Positions 1-6,475 of a stretch of DNA of 8,459 bases are shown here, one piece after another (the first letter of the stretch is position 1; each line of letters begins with the position of its first letter). The DNA is from Pseudomonadota bacterium. Lineage in GTDB: Bacteria > Pseudomonadota > Alphaproteobacteria > Rhizobiales > Rhizobiaceae. The DNA lies in contig JAEWHN010000090.1 in assembly GCA_023387775.1 (NCBI GenBank), positions 1-8,459 on the forward strand, given 5' to 3'. The notes beneath the pieces were generated by a model. The model was not told the origin of the DNA. It saw nothing but the letters and a program-made list of their open reading frames with translations, and searched no databases. Made by a program: the position numbers and the translations under genes.

Positions 1-485
1 TGCTGGCGGTCCGCATCACGTCACCGGGGCCGGGCATCTTTTCGCAACGCCGGGTTGGGCGGAACGGCGAGATTTTCTACTGCCACAAGCTCCGGACGAT
101 GCATGTGGAGACGCCCGAGGTGCCCTCGCATGAAGGCTCCGTCAGCTTCGTCACGCCGCTGGGGCATTTCCTGCGCCGAAGCAAGCTGGACGAACTGCCC
201 CAGCTCTACAACGTGCTGCGCGGCGAGATGAGCTTCGTCGGGCCCCGGCCCTGCCTGCCAACGCAGACCGAGCTTGTTCGGGAACGCGACAAATACGGGC
301 TTCTCGCGCTACGACCCGGCATAACCGGCCTTGCGCAGATCCACGGCATCGACATGTCGGACCCGAAGCGCCTGGCCACGGTCGACGCCGAATACGTAAA
401 GACCGCCTCGCTCGCGGTGGACCTGCGCATTTTGTGGGCCACGGTTTTCCGCGGCGCTGGCCGAGGCGACAGGCTGCGCGGCTAG
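1..485 (+). CDS. Undecaprenyl-phosphate sugar phosphotransferase (bacterial sugar transferase family), 5' end missing
   Basis: This is the C-terminal part of a phosphoglycosyl transferase of the PF02397 family (ExoY, WcaJ, PglC, WreU), which moves a sugar-1-phosphate from a UDP-sugar to undecaprenyl phosphate at the inner membrane and so starts a polysaccharide repeat unit. The reading frame is open from base 3. The encoded protein shows the family blocks in order: FSQRRVGRNGEIF then KLRTM (around 44-98), the catalytic Asp-Glu pair in SKLDELPQLYN (codons at 189-194), GEMSFVGPRP (225-254) and RPGITGLAQIHG (312-347). About 160 residues are visible. Small monotopic members are about 190-220 residues, so roughly 40 N-terminal residues with the re-entrant membrane helix lie outside the window. 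The internal ATG at 99 falls inside the conserved KLRTM block and is not a start. The adjacent reductase and dehydratase genes suggest QuiNAc-1-P or a related 6-deoxy-HexNAc as the sugar. The family is certain; the sugar is inference. Confidence 0.93.
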   Translation, partial: LAVRITSPGPGIFSQRRVGRNGEIFYCHKLRTMHVETPEVPSHEGSVSFVTPLGHFLRRSKLDELPQLYNVLRGEMSFVGPRPCLPTQTELVRERDKYGLLALRPGITGLAQIHGIDMSDPKRLATVDAEYVKTASLAVDLRILWATVFRGAGRGDRLRG

Positions 486-1435
486 ACGCCCCGTTCCAGA
501 AGATAACGCGCAGCAGAGGCACATATGGCTTCCCGGGCCGTGAGCGGAGGCGTCCACCGGAACGCCGCGCGGAAGCGGCTGGAATCCACCTCCAGGTCGC
601 CCAGAAGACTGCGCGCGACATGGCCTTGTCCCGCCGCACCCAACAGCGCCCGCAAGCCGCTCTCGGGAAAGGCCAATAGTCGAGGCGGGCGCTTCATGCC
701 TTGCCGGAGCCAGCCGATCAACTCAGCCAGGCTGACGGACTCGGAATCCGCCACCGCATAGACACCGCCGCTTTCCTGTCCAAGGAGCGGAGCGTTCACC
801 ACCGTTGCAATGGCATCGGCGAGGTTGTCGACGGCAATCAGGCTTCTGCGGTTGCGAACCGCCGCAAAGGGCAATGGCAGCCCGGAAGCTGCCAGCCGCT
901 GCAGCAGGGCCCAGTTGCCCTTGGCGTTCCAGCCGTAAACCAGCGGCGCCCGGATCGAGACGCCGACGCGACCTTGCCGCGAAAAGCCTGCCACGTGGGA
1001 TTCGGCAGCCAGCTTGGAAAGGCCATAAGGGCTGCCCGGTCCGCGCAGAGGGGTATCGCCGGCCACCGGCGCGCCGCTCAAATTGTCAGCCGCCGCGACG
1101 CTGGACAAGTGGACGAACAGCTTCACCCCGGCTTCGAAAGCCTGTTCGGTGAGACGGGCGGTGCCGAGGTTGTTGACCTTGTCGAAAACGCCCGGTGTGA
1201 TGCCCCGCCCCGGCACTTGCGCCGCCAGGTGGATTACCGCATCGCAGCCGCGCAAGGCGCTTCTCCAATCGGTATGCGGGCCAAGGCCGCCGACGACGAT
1301 CGTCTCAGGCCGGCCGACGGCATTCGCGATCGGCGACCGTGTCGCAACGGCGATATCGTGCCCGTCCATGGCCAGCCTGCTCAGCAGGTGACTGCCGACG
1401 AAGCCGCCAGAACCTGTGACCAGGATCCTGGTCAA
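482..1435 (-). CDS. NAD-dependent epimerase/dehydratase family; probable UDP-4-keto-6-deoxy-HexNAc 4-reductase (WreQ/WbpV-like)
   Basis: This 317-residue protein is an extended short-chain dehydrogenase. The NAD(P)-binding glycine motif is at residues 8-14 (GSGGFVG), HLAAQV is at 69-74, the catalytic Ser is at 111/112 (HLSSVAA), and the Tyr137-x3-Lys141 pair lies in SPYGLSKLAAE, so the S-Y-K triad is complete. RAPLVYGWNAKGNW (162-175) resembles the substrate region of the WbpV/WreQ group, which reduces the 4-keto-6-deoxy intermediate made by WbpM-type dehydratases to UDP-QuiNAc or UDP-FucNAc. The start is a TTG placed directly before the first beta strand (MTRILVTG), with a GGCGGA ribosome-binding sequence six bases upstream. 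The ATG further upstream is out of frame. Its stop overlaps the stop of the convergent sugar transferase gene, and it diverges from the 4,6-dehydratase gene. A UDP-hexose 4-epimerase is the main alternative; context favours the reductase. Confidence 0.88.
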   Translation of the reverse strand: MTRILVTGSGGFVGSHLLSRLAMDGHDIAVATRSPIANAVGRPETIVVGGLGPHTDWRSALRGCDAVIHLAAQVPGRGITPGVFDKVNNLGTARLTEQAFEAGVKLFVHLSSVAAADNLSGAPVAGDTPLRGPGSPYGLSKLAAESHVAGFSRQGRVGVSIRAPLVYGWNAKGNWALLQRLAASGLPLPFAAVRNRRSLIAVDNLADAIATVVNAPLLGQESGGVYAVADSESVSLAELIGWLRQGMKRPPRLLAFPESGLRALLGAAGQGHVARSLLGDLEVDSSRFRAAFRWTPPLTAREAICASAARYLLERGV

Positions 1436-1644
1436 GACAGTTCCGCCTCGGCTGGCCCGGCATGCACCGGTGTCGCGCTTTCAAGGTCCGGGCGAAAGCG
1501 CCTGCCGTTGAATACCCGGTGAATTAACGAAGGCATTTCTGTGGCCCTATCGCCAATTTGGGCGCCTTTGTGTTATTGGGAGGTCCAAGGCTTTATATTC
1601 AAGGCCTTAATGAGGCGTCAAACGCTTCGGGGACACAAATTGGC
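1436..1644. promoter_or_regulatory. Divergent intergenic region between the reductase and 4,6-dehydratase genes
   Basis: These 209 bases should hold the promoters of both flanking genes. They contain a perfect 8-bp inverted repeat, GCGCTTTC at 1475-1482 and GAAAGCGC at 1494-1501, with an 11-base spacer. A CAAGGC direct repeat lies at 1586-1591 and 1600-1605, flanking the AT-rich TTATAT at 1593-1598. That sequence could be a -10 element for the dehydratase, with TTGTGT at 1568-1573 as a -35 box, but the 19-base spacer is long, so the promoter call is weak. No binding protein can be named. Confidence 0.4.
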
Positions 1645-3591
1645 ATGATTTCGCTTTTCGGCGCGCGCAGAATCAATCTCTGGCGGCTCGGAAGTATCGC
1701 GCTTGACCTGGCAATCGCCGCAGGCGCGTTCTTTTCCGCCTACCTGTGCGCGTATGGGCACATCCGTCTGGCGCATGTGCCCGGCATGTGGGAAAAGACG
1801 GCCTCGTTCACTGCTATCTGCGCTGCCTGCTTCTTCATTTTCAATGTGCAGAAGGGCTCCTGGCGCTACGTGTCGCTTTCGGAACTGGGCGCCCTGACCA
1901 AGGCGACGGTGGTCGCAGTCGGCGTCTACACGATGGGTGCTTTCCTGCTGTCGCGCGGCGTAAATATGCCGCGCAGCGTTCCCGTGCTGTCAGCCCTTTT
2001 CCTGATAGCCGGCATGTCCGCCACGCGAGTCGTTTATCGGCTGGCGATGGAGGGCAACTGGAAGGCGGGCTTCTTCGGATCGAACTGGGCCAACAGGAAC
2101 CGCAAGGTCGTGCTTCTCGGGCTGTCGAACAGCGCCGAGAGTTTCATCCGCAGCACCCGGCGCAGCAGCACCAGCAACCTGTCGGTGCTCGCGATCTTCG
2201 ATGACGACCCGCGCAACCGCTCGCGCATGGTGCACGGCGTAAAGGTCGTGGGGACGCTGGCCGACATGGAAAGCCATGTCGGACGCCTCGAACGCGGCGG
2301 CTTGAAGATTTCGGAACTGGTCGTCACGGAGCAGCAGCCGAGCCGGCAGCGACTGAACGAGATTCTCGAAGTGGCCACAGGCTCGGGCCTGAAGGTGACC
2401 CGTATTCCCGACATGACGGCGACGCTGTCTGTCACCAGCAGCCTTCTGGCCGAACCCAAGCCCATCGAGCTGGAGGACCTGCTTGGACGCCCCGAGGTGG
2501 CGCCCGACATGGAAAGCATAGCCCACCTGATCAACGGGCGCGTGGTGCTGGTTACCGGTGCTGGCGGCTCGATCGGCTCGGAACTCTGCCGGCAGATTGC
2601 CACCTCCAATCCGGGGCTGCTGATCATCACCGACAGTTCGGAGTTCCATCTCTACACGATCGACAATCAGCTGCGCGAAGCCTACCCGAAACTGCCGATC
2701 GTCACCCGGTTCGTAAATGTGCGCGACGCAACCCGCGTCAACGACGTTTTCCGCATCTACCGGCCGGATGTCGTGTTTCATGCGGCGGCGCTCAAGCATG
2801 TTCCGCTGGTAGAAGACAACCCGATCGAAGGCATCAAGACGAACATTCTCGGCACCCGCAACGTGGCCGACGCAGCGCTGGCCAACGATGCCAAAGCCTT
2901 CATCATGATCTCCACCGACAAGGCGGTGAACCCGACGAGCGTGATGGGGGCGACGAAACGCGCCGCGGAAGCCTATTGCCAGGCCCTGGACGTGAGTTCG
3001 GCGACCACCCGTTTCAAGACCGTGCGGTTCGGCAACGTGTTGGGTTCGAACGGCTCTGTCGTGCCCCGCTTCCAGGAACAGATCGCAGCCGGTGGCCCGG
3101 TGACGGTTACGCATCCGAACATTGTGCGCTTCTTCATGACCATTCCCGAGGCAGTGCGCCTGGTCCTGCATGCGTCTGCGCACGCGCTGCGGCATCAAGG
3201 CGAGCGCGGCAGGATCATGGTGCTGGACATGGGCAAGCCCGTCCGCATCGTGGAGCTGGCGGAACGCATGATCCGGCTTGCGGGCTTCCGGCCGCATGCC
3301 GACATCGAAATCTCCTTCGTAGGGCTTCGCCCCGGAGAAAAGCTCTACGAGGAACTGTTCGATCCTTCGGAAGTGCGGGACGCCAAGACCGACGAAGGCT
3401 ATGTGATCGCCTCCCCGCGCGTGATCGACAAGACGCTGCTGCACCGCACATTTGCCAGTCTGGAAGCTGCGGTGGCACGTGAGGATGCCGACAGGGTCAT
3501 CGAACTGCTGTCGCATCTGGTGCCCGAGTACCGGGCAGCCAGGAACAGTTCGGCCGCGATGCTCGAGGCGGATGCCTCCGAGTTGAACTGA
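1645..3591 (+). CDS. Membrane-bound nucleotide-sugar 4,6-dehydratase, WbpM/CapD/WreV family
   Basis: The product converts a UDP-HexNAc, most likely UDP-GlcNAc, to the 4-keto-6-deoxy sugar at the inner membrane, the first step to QuiNAc/FucNAc-type sugars of O antigen or capsule. It has 648 residues, the usual size of the large form. Four predicted membrane helices (about 15-37, 51-68, 84-103, 111-131) precede a first nucleotide-binding fold (KVVLLGLSNSAE, 154-165) and the catalytic extended-SDR domain with TGAGGSIG at 304-311, STDK at 423-426, RFGNVLGS at 461-468 and RPGEKLYEEL at 562-571. The position of the usual catalytic Tyr is Met434 (VMGATK, Lys438), the S-M-K variant known for large WbpM-type enzymes. 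I chose ATG 1645 because it precedes the first helix and has GGGGA at 1629-1633. In-frame TTG 1558 would add 29 residues that I judge non-coding. The gene ends 39 bp from convergent dcd. Confidence 0.93.
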   Translation: MISLFGARRINLWRLGSIALDLAIAAGAFFSAYLCAYGHIRLAHVPGMWEKTASFTAICAACFFIFNVQKGSWRYVSLSELGALTKATVVAVGVYTMGAFLLSRGVNMPRSVPVLSALFLIAGMSATRVVYRLAMEGNWKAGFFGSNWANRNRKVVLLGLSNSAESFIRSTRRSSTSNLSVLAIFDDDPRNRSRMVHGVKVVGTLADMESHVGRLERGGLKISELVVTEQQPSRQRLNEILEVATGSGLKVTRIPDMTATLSVTSSLLAEPKPIELEDLLGRPEVAPDMESIAHLINGRVVLVTGAGGSIGSELCRQIATSNPGLLIITDSSEFHLYTIDNQLREAYPKLPIVTRFVNVRDATRVNDVFRIYRPDVVFHAAALKHVPLVEDNPIEGIKTNILGTRNVADAALANDAKAFIMISTDKAVNPTSVMGATKRAAEAYCQALDVSSATTRFKTVRFGNVLGSNGSVVPRFQEQIAAGGPVTVTHPNIVRFFMTIPEAVRLVLHASAHALRHQGERGRIMVLDMGKPVRIVELAERMIRLAGFRPHADIEISFVGLRPGEKLYEELFDPSEVRDAKTDEGYVIASPRVIDKTLLHRTFASLEAAVAREDADRVIELLSHLVPEYRAARNSSAAMLEADASELN

Positions 3592-3616
3592 CCGCACCTT
3601 TACAAGCAAGGTGCGG
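3592..3616. terminator. Perfect 9-bp hairpin between convergent genes
   Basis: CCGCACCTT at 3592-3600 and AAGGTGCGG at 3608-3616 pair perfectly around a 7-base loop (TACAAGC). The stem begins on the first base after the dehydratase stop codon and lies 14 bases beyond the dcd stop, so it would form in both transcripts. There is no T-tract on either side. It is either a weak bidirectional terminator or a 3'-end stabilising or Rho-assisted structure. The stem is certain; the function is inferred from its position. Confidence 0.6.
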
Positions 3617-3630
3617 CGGCGCCACTCGCT

Positions 3631-4722
3631 TCAGGCGGTGCGGAAATGCTTGGAGAGTTTCAGGCCCTGGGCCTGATAGTTCGATCCGAGGTCCGTGCCG
3701 TAGAGCGCGTTCGGGCGAGACAGCATGTGCTCGTAAACGAGACGGCCGACGATCTGGCCGTGCTCGAGAATGAAGGGCACCTCGTGGCTGCGCACTTCCA
3801 GCACGGCGCGGCTGCCGGTGCCGCCGGCGGCGGAATGGCCGAAGCCGGGATCGAAGAAGCCGGCATAGTGGACGCGAAATTCGCCGACCAGCGGGTCGAA
3901 AGGCGTCATCTCGGCCGCATGGCCGGGCGGCACATGCACCGCCTCGCGGCTGACGAGGATGTAGAACTCGTCGGGATCGAGCACCAGCTCGCCCGCGCCG
4001 CGCCGATACAGCGGCTCCCAGAAATCGTGCAGGTCCTGTGCCGCGCGCTTGTCGACGTCGATCAGCCCGGTGTGATGCTTGGCGCGATAGCCGATCAGGC
4101 CGTCCTTGTCGCCCTGCAGGTCGATGGACAGCGCGATGCCGCCGCCGGAAATGTTGGGCGTCTCGGAGGCGACCAGCGTTTCGGCTCGGTGCAATTCGTG
4201 AAGCTCGGCCTCGGTCAGCAGCGCGTTGCCGATACGGAAGCGTATCTGCGACAGGCGCGAGCCGGTGCGCGCGATGATCGGGAAGGTGCGCGGGCTGACT
4301 TCCAGATAGAGCGGCCCGGAGTAGCCGGCCGCGATCTTGTCGAACTCCTGGCCGTTGTCGGTCATGACGCGGGTGAAGATGTCAAGCCGACCGGTCGAGC
4401 TCTTCGGATTGGCCGAGGCTGAAATCTCCGGAGGCAGCGTGAGGCTTTCAAGCAAGGGCACGATGTAGACGCAGCCCGTTTCCAGCACCGCGCCCTGCGT
4501 CAGGTCGATCTCGTGCAGCTTGATCCGGTCAAGCTTCTCGGCAACCTTGTGGCCGGGGCCCGGCAGGAAGCTCGCGCGCACACGGTAGGCCTTTTCGCCC
4601 AGACGCAGGTCGAGGCTCGCCGGCTGGATCTGGTCGGCGTCGAGCGGGCGTGCGGAAACCAGTGCTCCCGACTGGAAGAGTGCCGAGATCTCCTGATCCG
4701 GAAGAATGCCTGCCTTCGCCAA
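3631..4722 (-). CDS. dcd: 2'-deoxycytidine 5'-triphosphate deaminase (long, two-domain DCD form)
   Basis: The enzyme deaminates dCTP to dUTP in the cytosol, feeding dTMP synthesis. Numbered from the chosen start (363 residues), it carries IQPASLDLRLG at 32-42, the dUTPase-superfamily block SANPKSSTGRLDIF at 103-116, and GSRLSQIRF at 154-162. A second copy of the fold includes HYAGFFDPGFG at 285-295 and SHEVPFILEHGQIVGRL at 312-328. That double architecture, about 360 residues, is the PF06559 form common in alphaproteobacteria, against about 190 residues for enterobacterial Dcd. The start is uncertain. TTG 4722 has GGAG six bases upstream and a GATAAT -10-like box at 4739-4744. ATG 4770 would add 16 residues encoded by AT-rich, locally atypical codons (ATA, AAA, ATT), lacks a ribosome-binding sequence and touches the metZ -35 box. 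It is convergent with the dehydratase gene and divergent from metZ. Confidence 0.93.
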   Translation of the reverse strand: MAKAGILPDQEISALFQSGALVSARPLDADQIQPASLDLRLGEKAYRVRASFLPGPGHKVAEKLDRIKLHEIDLTQGAVLETGCVYIVPLLESLTLPPEISASANPKSSTGRLDIFTRVMTDNGQEFDKIAAGYSGPLYLEVSPRTFPIIARTGSRLSQIRFRIGNALLTEAELHELHRAETLVASETPNISGGGIALSIDLQGDKDGLIGYRAKHHTGLIDVDKRAAQDLHDFWEPLYRRGAGELVLDPDEFYILVSREAVHVPPGHAAEMTPFDPLVGEFRVHYAGFFDPGFGHSAAGGTGSRAVLEVRSHEVPFILEHGQIVGRLVYEHMLSRPNALYGTDLGSNYQAQGLKLSKHFRTA

Positions 4723-4769
4723 TGCCTGCTCCGCTGAAATTATCGAAGGACGTTTAATGATGTAGATCA

Positions 4770-4797
4770 TTGACGCAAGCCGGCACGAGGTCTAAAT
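4770..4797 (+). promoter_or_regulatory. Sigma-70-like promoter of metZ
   Basis: TTGACG at 4770-4775 is a near-consensus -35 box. TCTAAAT at 4791-4797 is a reasonable -10 box, with a spacer of 15-16 bases depending on which hexamer is taken. Transcription would start near 4803, a few bases before the first paired base of the SAM-II riboswitch at 4810. That agreement of position is the main support. The box lies within the space shared with divergent dcd. Confidence 0.55.
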
Positions 4798-4807
4798 GGG
4801 CTTTATC

Positions 4808-4861
4808 CCCGTGGTGATTTGCCGGTCGGCTTGCAGCCACGTTAAACAAGTCGCTAAAGGG
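4808..4861 (+). ncRNA. SAM-II riboswitch (metA motif) in the metZ leader
   Basis: The leader matches the SAM-II class, a compact H-type pseudoknot that binds S-adenosylmethionine. Helix P1 pairs CGTGG at 4810-4814 with CCACG at 4837-4841. The conserved TGATTT follows P1 at 4815-4820. The P1 loop segment GGCTTG at 4828-4833 pairs with CAAGTC at 4847-4852 to give a 6-bp pseudoknot helix with one G-U pair. The conserved GCTAAAGGG tail is at 4853-4861. SAM-II RNAs are known upstream of metA, metX, metZ and metC in alphaproteobacteria, which fits the gene downstream. Binding should lower metZ expression when SAM is plentiful. The class was recognised by motif and pairing, without a covariance-model search. 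Confidence 0.93.
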
Positions 4862-4904
4862 CCGCTCGTGCACCGGCATGCGACTCCTCGCGGCCGGTTT
4901 TTTT
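4860..4904 (+). terminator. SAM-controlled intrinsic terminator with competing antiterminator, metZ leader
   Basis: ACCGGC at 4872-4877 pairs with GCCGGT at 4893-4898, extended inward by GCG 4880-4882 with CGC 4889-4891 around a 6-base loop. A run of seven T (4898-4904) follows directly: a standard intrinsic terminator. An alternative fold excludes it. GGCCGC at 4860-4865 pairs with GCGGCC at 4890-4895 and encloses CGTGC/GCATG (4867-4871 with 4876-4880). The 5' arm of that fold overlaps the last bases of the riboswitch, so the SAM-bound pseudoknot would favour the terminator. The terminator is directly supported; the switch logic is inference. Confidence 0.8.
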
Positions 4905-4921
4905 GTGTTTGGATCAAGGCT

Positions 4922-6112
4922 ATGACAAAAAACAAGCGCGACTGGAAGCCTGCAACCCAACTCGTCCATTCTGGAGTGCTGCGCTCCGAGTTCGGCGAAA
5001 CCGCCGAGGCGATATTCCTGACCCAGGGCTATGTCTACGACACCGCCGAGGCGGCGGAGGCGCGCTTCAAGGGCGAGGCGCCGGGCTTCATCTATTCGCG
5101 CTACGCCAACCCGACCGTCGACATGTTCGAAAAGCGCATGTGCGCGCTGGAAGGCGCCGAAGACGCCCGCGCGCTGGCGTCTGGCATGGCGGCGGTGACG
5201 GCCGCGATCCTGTGCAGCCTCAAGGCCGGCGACCACATCGTGGCGGCACGCGCGCTGTTCGGCTCCTGCCGCTGGGTGGTGGAGACGCTGGCGCCCCGCT
5301 ACAGTATCGAGGCGACGCTGGTGGACGGTCGCGACATCGCCAACTGGGAAAAGGCGGTGCGCCCCAACACCAAGGTGTTCTTCCTCGAAAGCCCGACCAA
5401 CCCGACGCTGGAGGTGGTGGACATCGCCGCCGTGGCAGCACTGGCCAATTCGATCGGCGCCCGCCTCATCGTCGACAACGTGTTCGCCACGCCGCTGATG
5501 CAGAAGCCGCTGGAGCTCGGCGCGCATATCGTCGTCTATTCGGCCACCAAGCATATCGACGGCCAGGGCCGCTGCCTGGGCGGCGTCATCCTGTCCGACA
5601 AGCAGTGGATCGACGAGAACCTGCAGGACTATTTCCGCCACACCGGCCCGAGCCTGTCGCCGTTCAACGCCTGGACGCTGCTGAAGGGGCTGGAGACGCT
5701 GCCACTGCGCGTGCGCCAGCAGACGGAAAGCGCGGCCAAGATCGCCGATTTCCTGGCCGCGCGGCCGGAGGTGGCGCGCGTGATCTATCCGGGCCGGGCC
5801 GACCACCCGCAGGCCGACATCATCAAAAAGCAGATGTCGGGCGGCTCCACCCTGATCTGCTTCGATCTCAAGGGCGGCAAGAAGTCGGCCTTCGCCTTCG
5901 AGAACGCGCTCGACATCGTGCTGATCTCCAACAATCTCGGCGACTCCAAGAGCCTGATCACCCATCCGGCCACCACCACCCACAAGAACCTGACCGACGA
6001 GGCGCGCGCCGAACTCGGCATCGGCGACGGCACGCTTCGCCTGTCGCTGGGGCTGGAGGATATCGACGACCTTCTGAAGGACATCGACGGCGCGCTGAAG
6101 GCGGCGGCGTAG
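4922..6112 (+). CDS. metZ: O-succinylhomoserine sulfhydrylase
   Basis: This PLP enzyme of the Cys/Met metabolism family joins O-succinylhomoserine and sulfide to give homocysteine and succinate, the direct sulfhydrylation step of methionine synthesis in the cytosol. The 396 residues fit the family. Visible residues are YSRYANPT (58-65, phosphate and substrate contacts), SGMAA (87-91), Asp185 in VDNVFATP (pyridine nitrogen partner) and the Schiff-base lysine Lys210 in SATKHIDGQGR. Opening with KPATQLVHSG and the GQGRCLGG segment favour MetZ over cystathionine gamma-synthase or beta-lyase. ATG 4922 is the start, with GGA at 4911-4913 and AAGG at 4916-4919 upstream. The in-frame ATG at 4796 is rejected because it would translate the riboswitch and terminator. 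The gene is under SAM-II control and ends in a convergent, repeat-bearing gap. Confidence 0.96.
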   Translation: MTKNKRDWKPATQLVHSGVLRSEFGETAEAIFLTQGYVYDTAEAAEARFKGEAPGFIYSRYANPTVDMFEKRMCALEGAEDARALASGMAAVTAAILCSLKAGDHIVAARALFGSCRWVVETLAPRYSIEATLVDGRDIANWEKAVRPNTKVFFLESPTNPTLEVVDIAAVAALANSIGARLIVDNVFATPLMQKPLELGAHIVVYSATKHIDGQGRCLGGVILSDKQWIDENLQDYFRHTGPSLSPFNAWTLLKGLETLPLRVRQQTESAAKIADFLAARPEVARVIYPGRADHPQADIIKKQMSGGSTLICFDLKGGKKSAFAFENALDIVLISNNLGDSKSLITHPATTTHKNLTDEARAELGIGDGTLRLSLGLEDIDDLLKDIDGALKAAA

Positions 6113-6124
6113 GGGCGCCGACTT

Positions 6125-6167
6125 CCTCCTCCCCCTGAGGGTGCCGAGCGAAGCGAGGCGGGAGGGG
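6125..6167. repeat. GC-rich stem-loop element downstream of metZ
   Basis: CCTCCC at 6128-6133 pairs with GGGAGG at 6160-6165, and GCC at 6143-6145 with GGC at 6157-6159, leaving a 9-base bulge that itself holds CCC-TGA-GGG (6133-6141). The loop sequence GAGCGAAGCGA looks like the core of GC-rich palindromic elements dispersed in rhizobial genomes. It starts 13 bases after the metZ stop and could serve as its transcript end, although there is no T-tract. The stem is seen; membership in a dispersed family is inference. Confidence 0.45.
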
Positions 6168-6267
6168 TCCTTGCGGCAGCACGAGACCCCTTGGACCTTC
6201 ATGCACGTAGTGGCGTGCGACAGGCTCTTTCTGCACCGCTGCGGCAGCTTTGGTCGACCGGCATGGA

Positions 6268-6322
6268 TCCCCGGAACCTTCGCACGTCGCTATCGCTCGT
6301 GCTCCGGCCCGAGGATGACGGA
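6268..6322 (+). repeat. 55-bp inverted repeat, left copy (REP-like palindromic unit)
   Basis: This sequence recurs in reverse complement at 6476-6530 with 53 of 55 bases identical. The differences are at 6280 and 6316. The unit is itself palindromic: CCGGA at 6271-6275 faces TCCGG at 6303-6307, and GCACG at 6282-6286 faces CGTGC at 6298-6302, with a 6-base bulge on the left side and an 11-base loop. It is non-coding, lies between two convergent genes and resembles bacterial REP/RIME-type palindromic elements. Confidence 0.85.
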
Positions 6323-6475
6323 GGTGGGGCGGGCCGACGCCAATCACGAACGCCCCATCGCTCCGCTATCACACCTGTTCGAGCGAGATGATTATGGGAT
6401 AGCCTGCGTGAACTCGCCGACGTCGGAGGCACGCCGAAAGCGACGTTGACGGTTTGCTGGATACTTTCAATTCAA

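Noticed and set aside
701..1522. 273-codon plus-strand frame opposite the reductase gene
   Set aside because: It is antisense to an intact SDR with complete catalytic residues, its composition is Arg/Ala/Asp-rich with no domain, and it runs into the divergent promoter region.
1558..1644. In-frame extension of the dehydratase from TTG 1558
   Set aside because: The added residues have no family counterpart and the DNA is AT-richer and promoter-like; ATG 1645 leads straight into the first membrane helix.
1990..3609. 539-codon open frame on the minus strand opposite the dehydratase gene
   Set aside because: It is antisense to a gene with clear family motifs throughout; the product is His/Arg-rich without recognisable domains, as expected for the opposite strand of a GC-rich gene.
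4796..4921. In-frame N-terminal extension of metZ from ATG 4796
   Set aside because: These codons coincide with the SAM-II riboswitch and intrinsic terminator, and the predicted peptide has no resemblance to MetZ.
4754..6202. Long frames opposite (482 codons, minus) and out of phase (411 codons, plus) with metZ
   Set aside because: Both are low-complexity Arg/Gly/Ala-rich translations across a conserved PLP enzyme; the minus-strand one also runs through the riboswitch and repeat regions.
6141..6449. Short plus-strand frames in the metZ/DUF922 gene gap
   Set aside because: They lack ribosome-binding sequences and pass through the stem-loop element and the left 55-bp repeat copy, so they look accidental.
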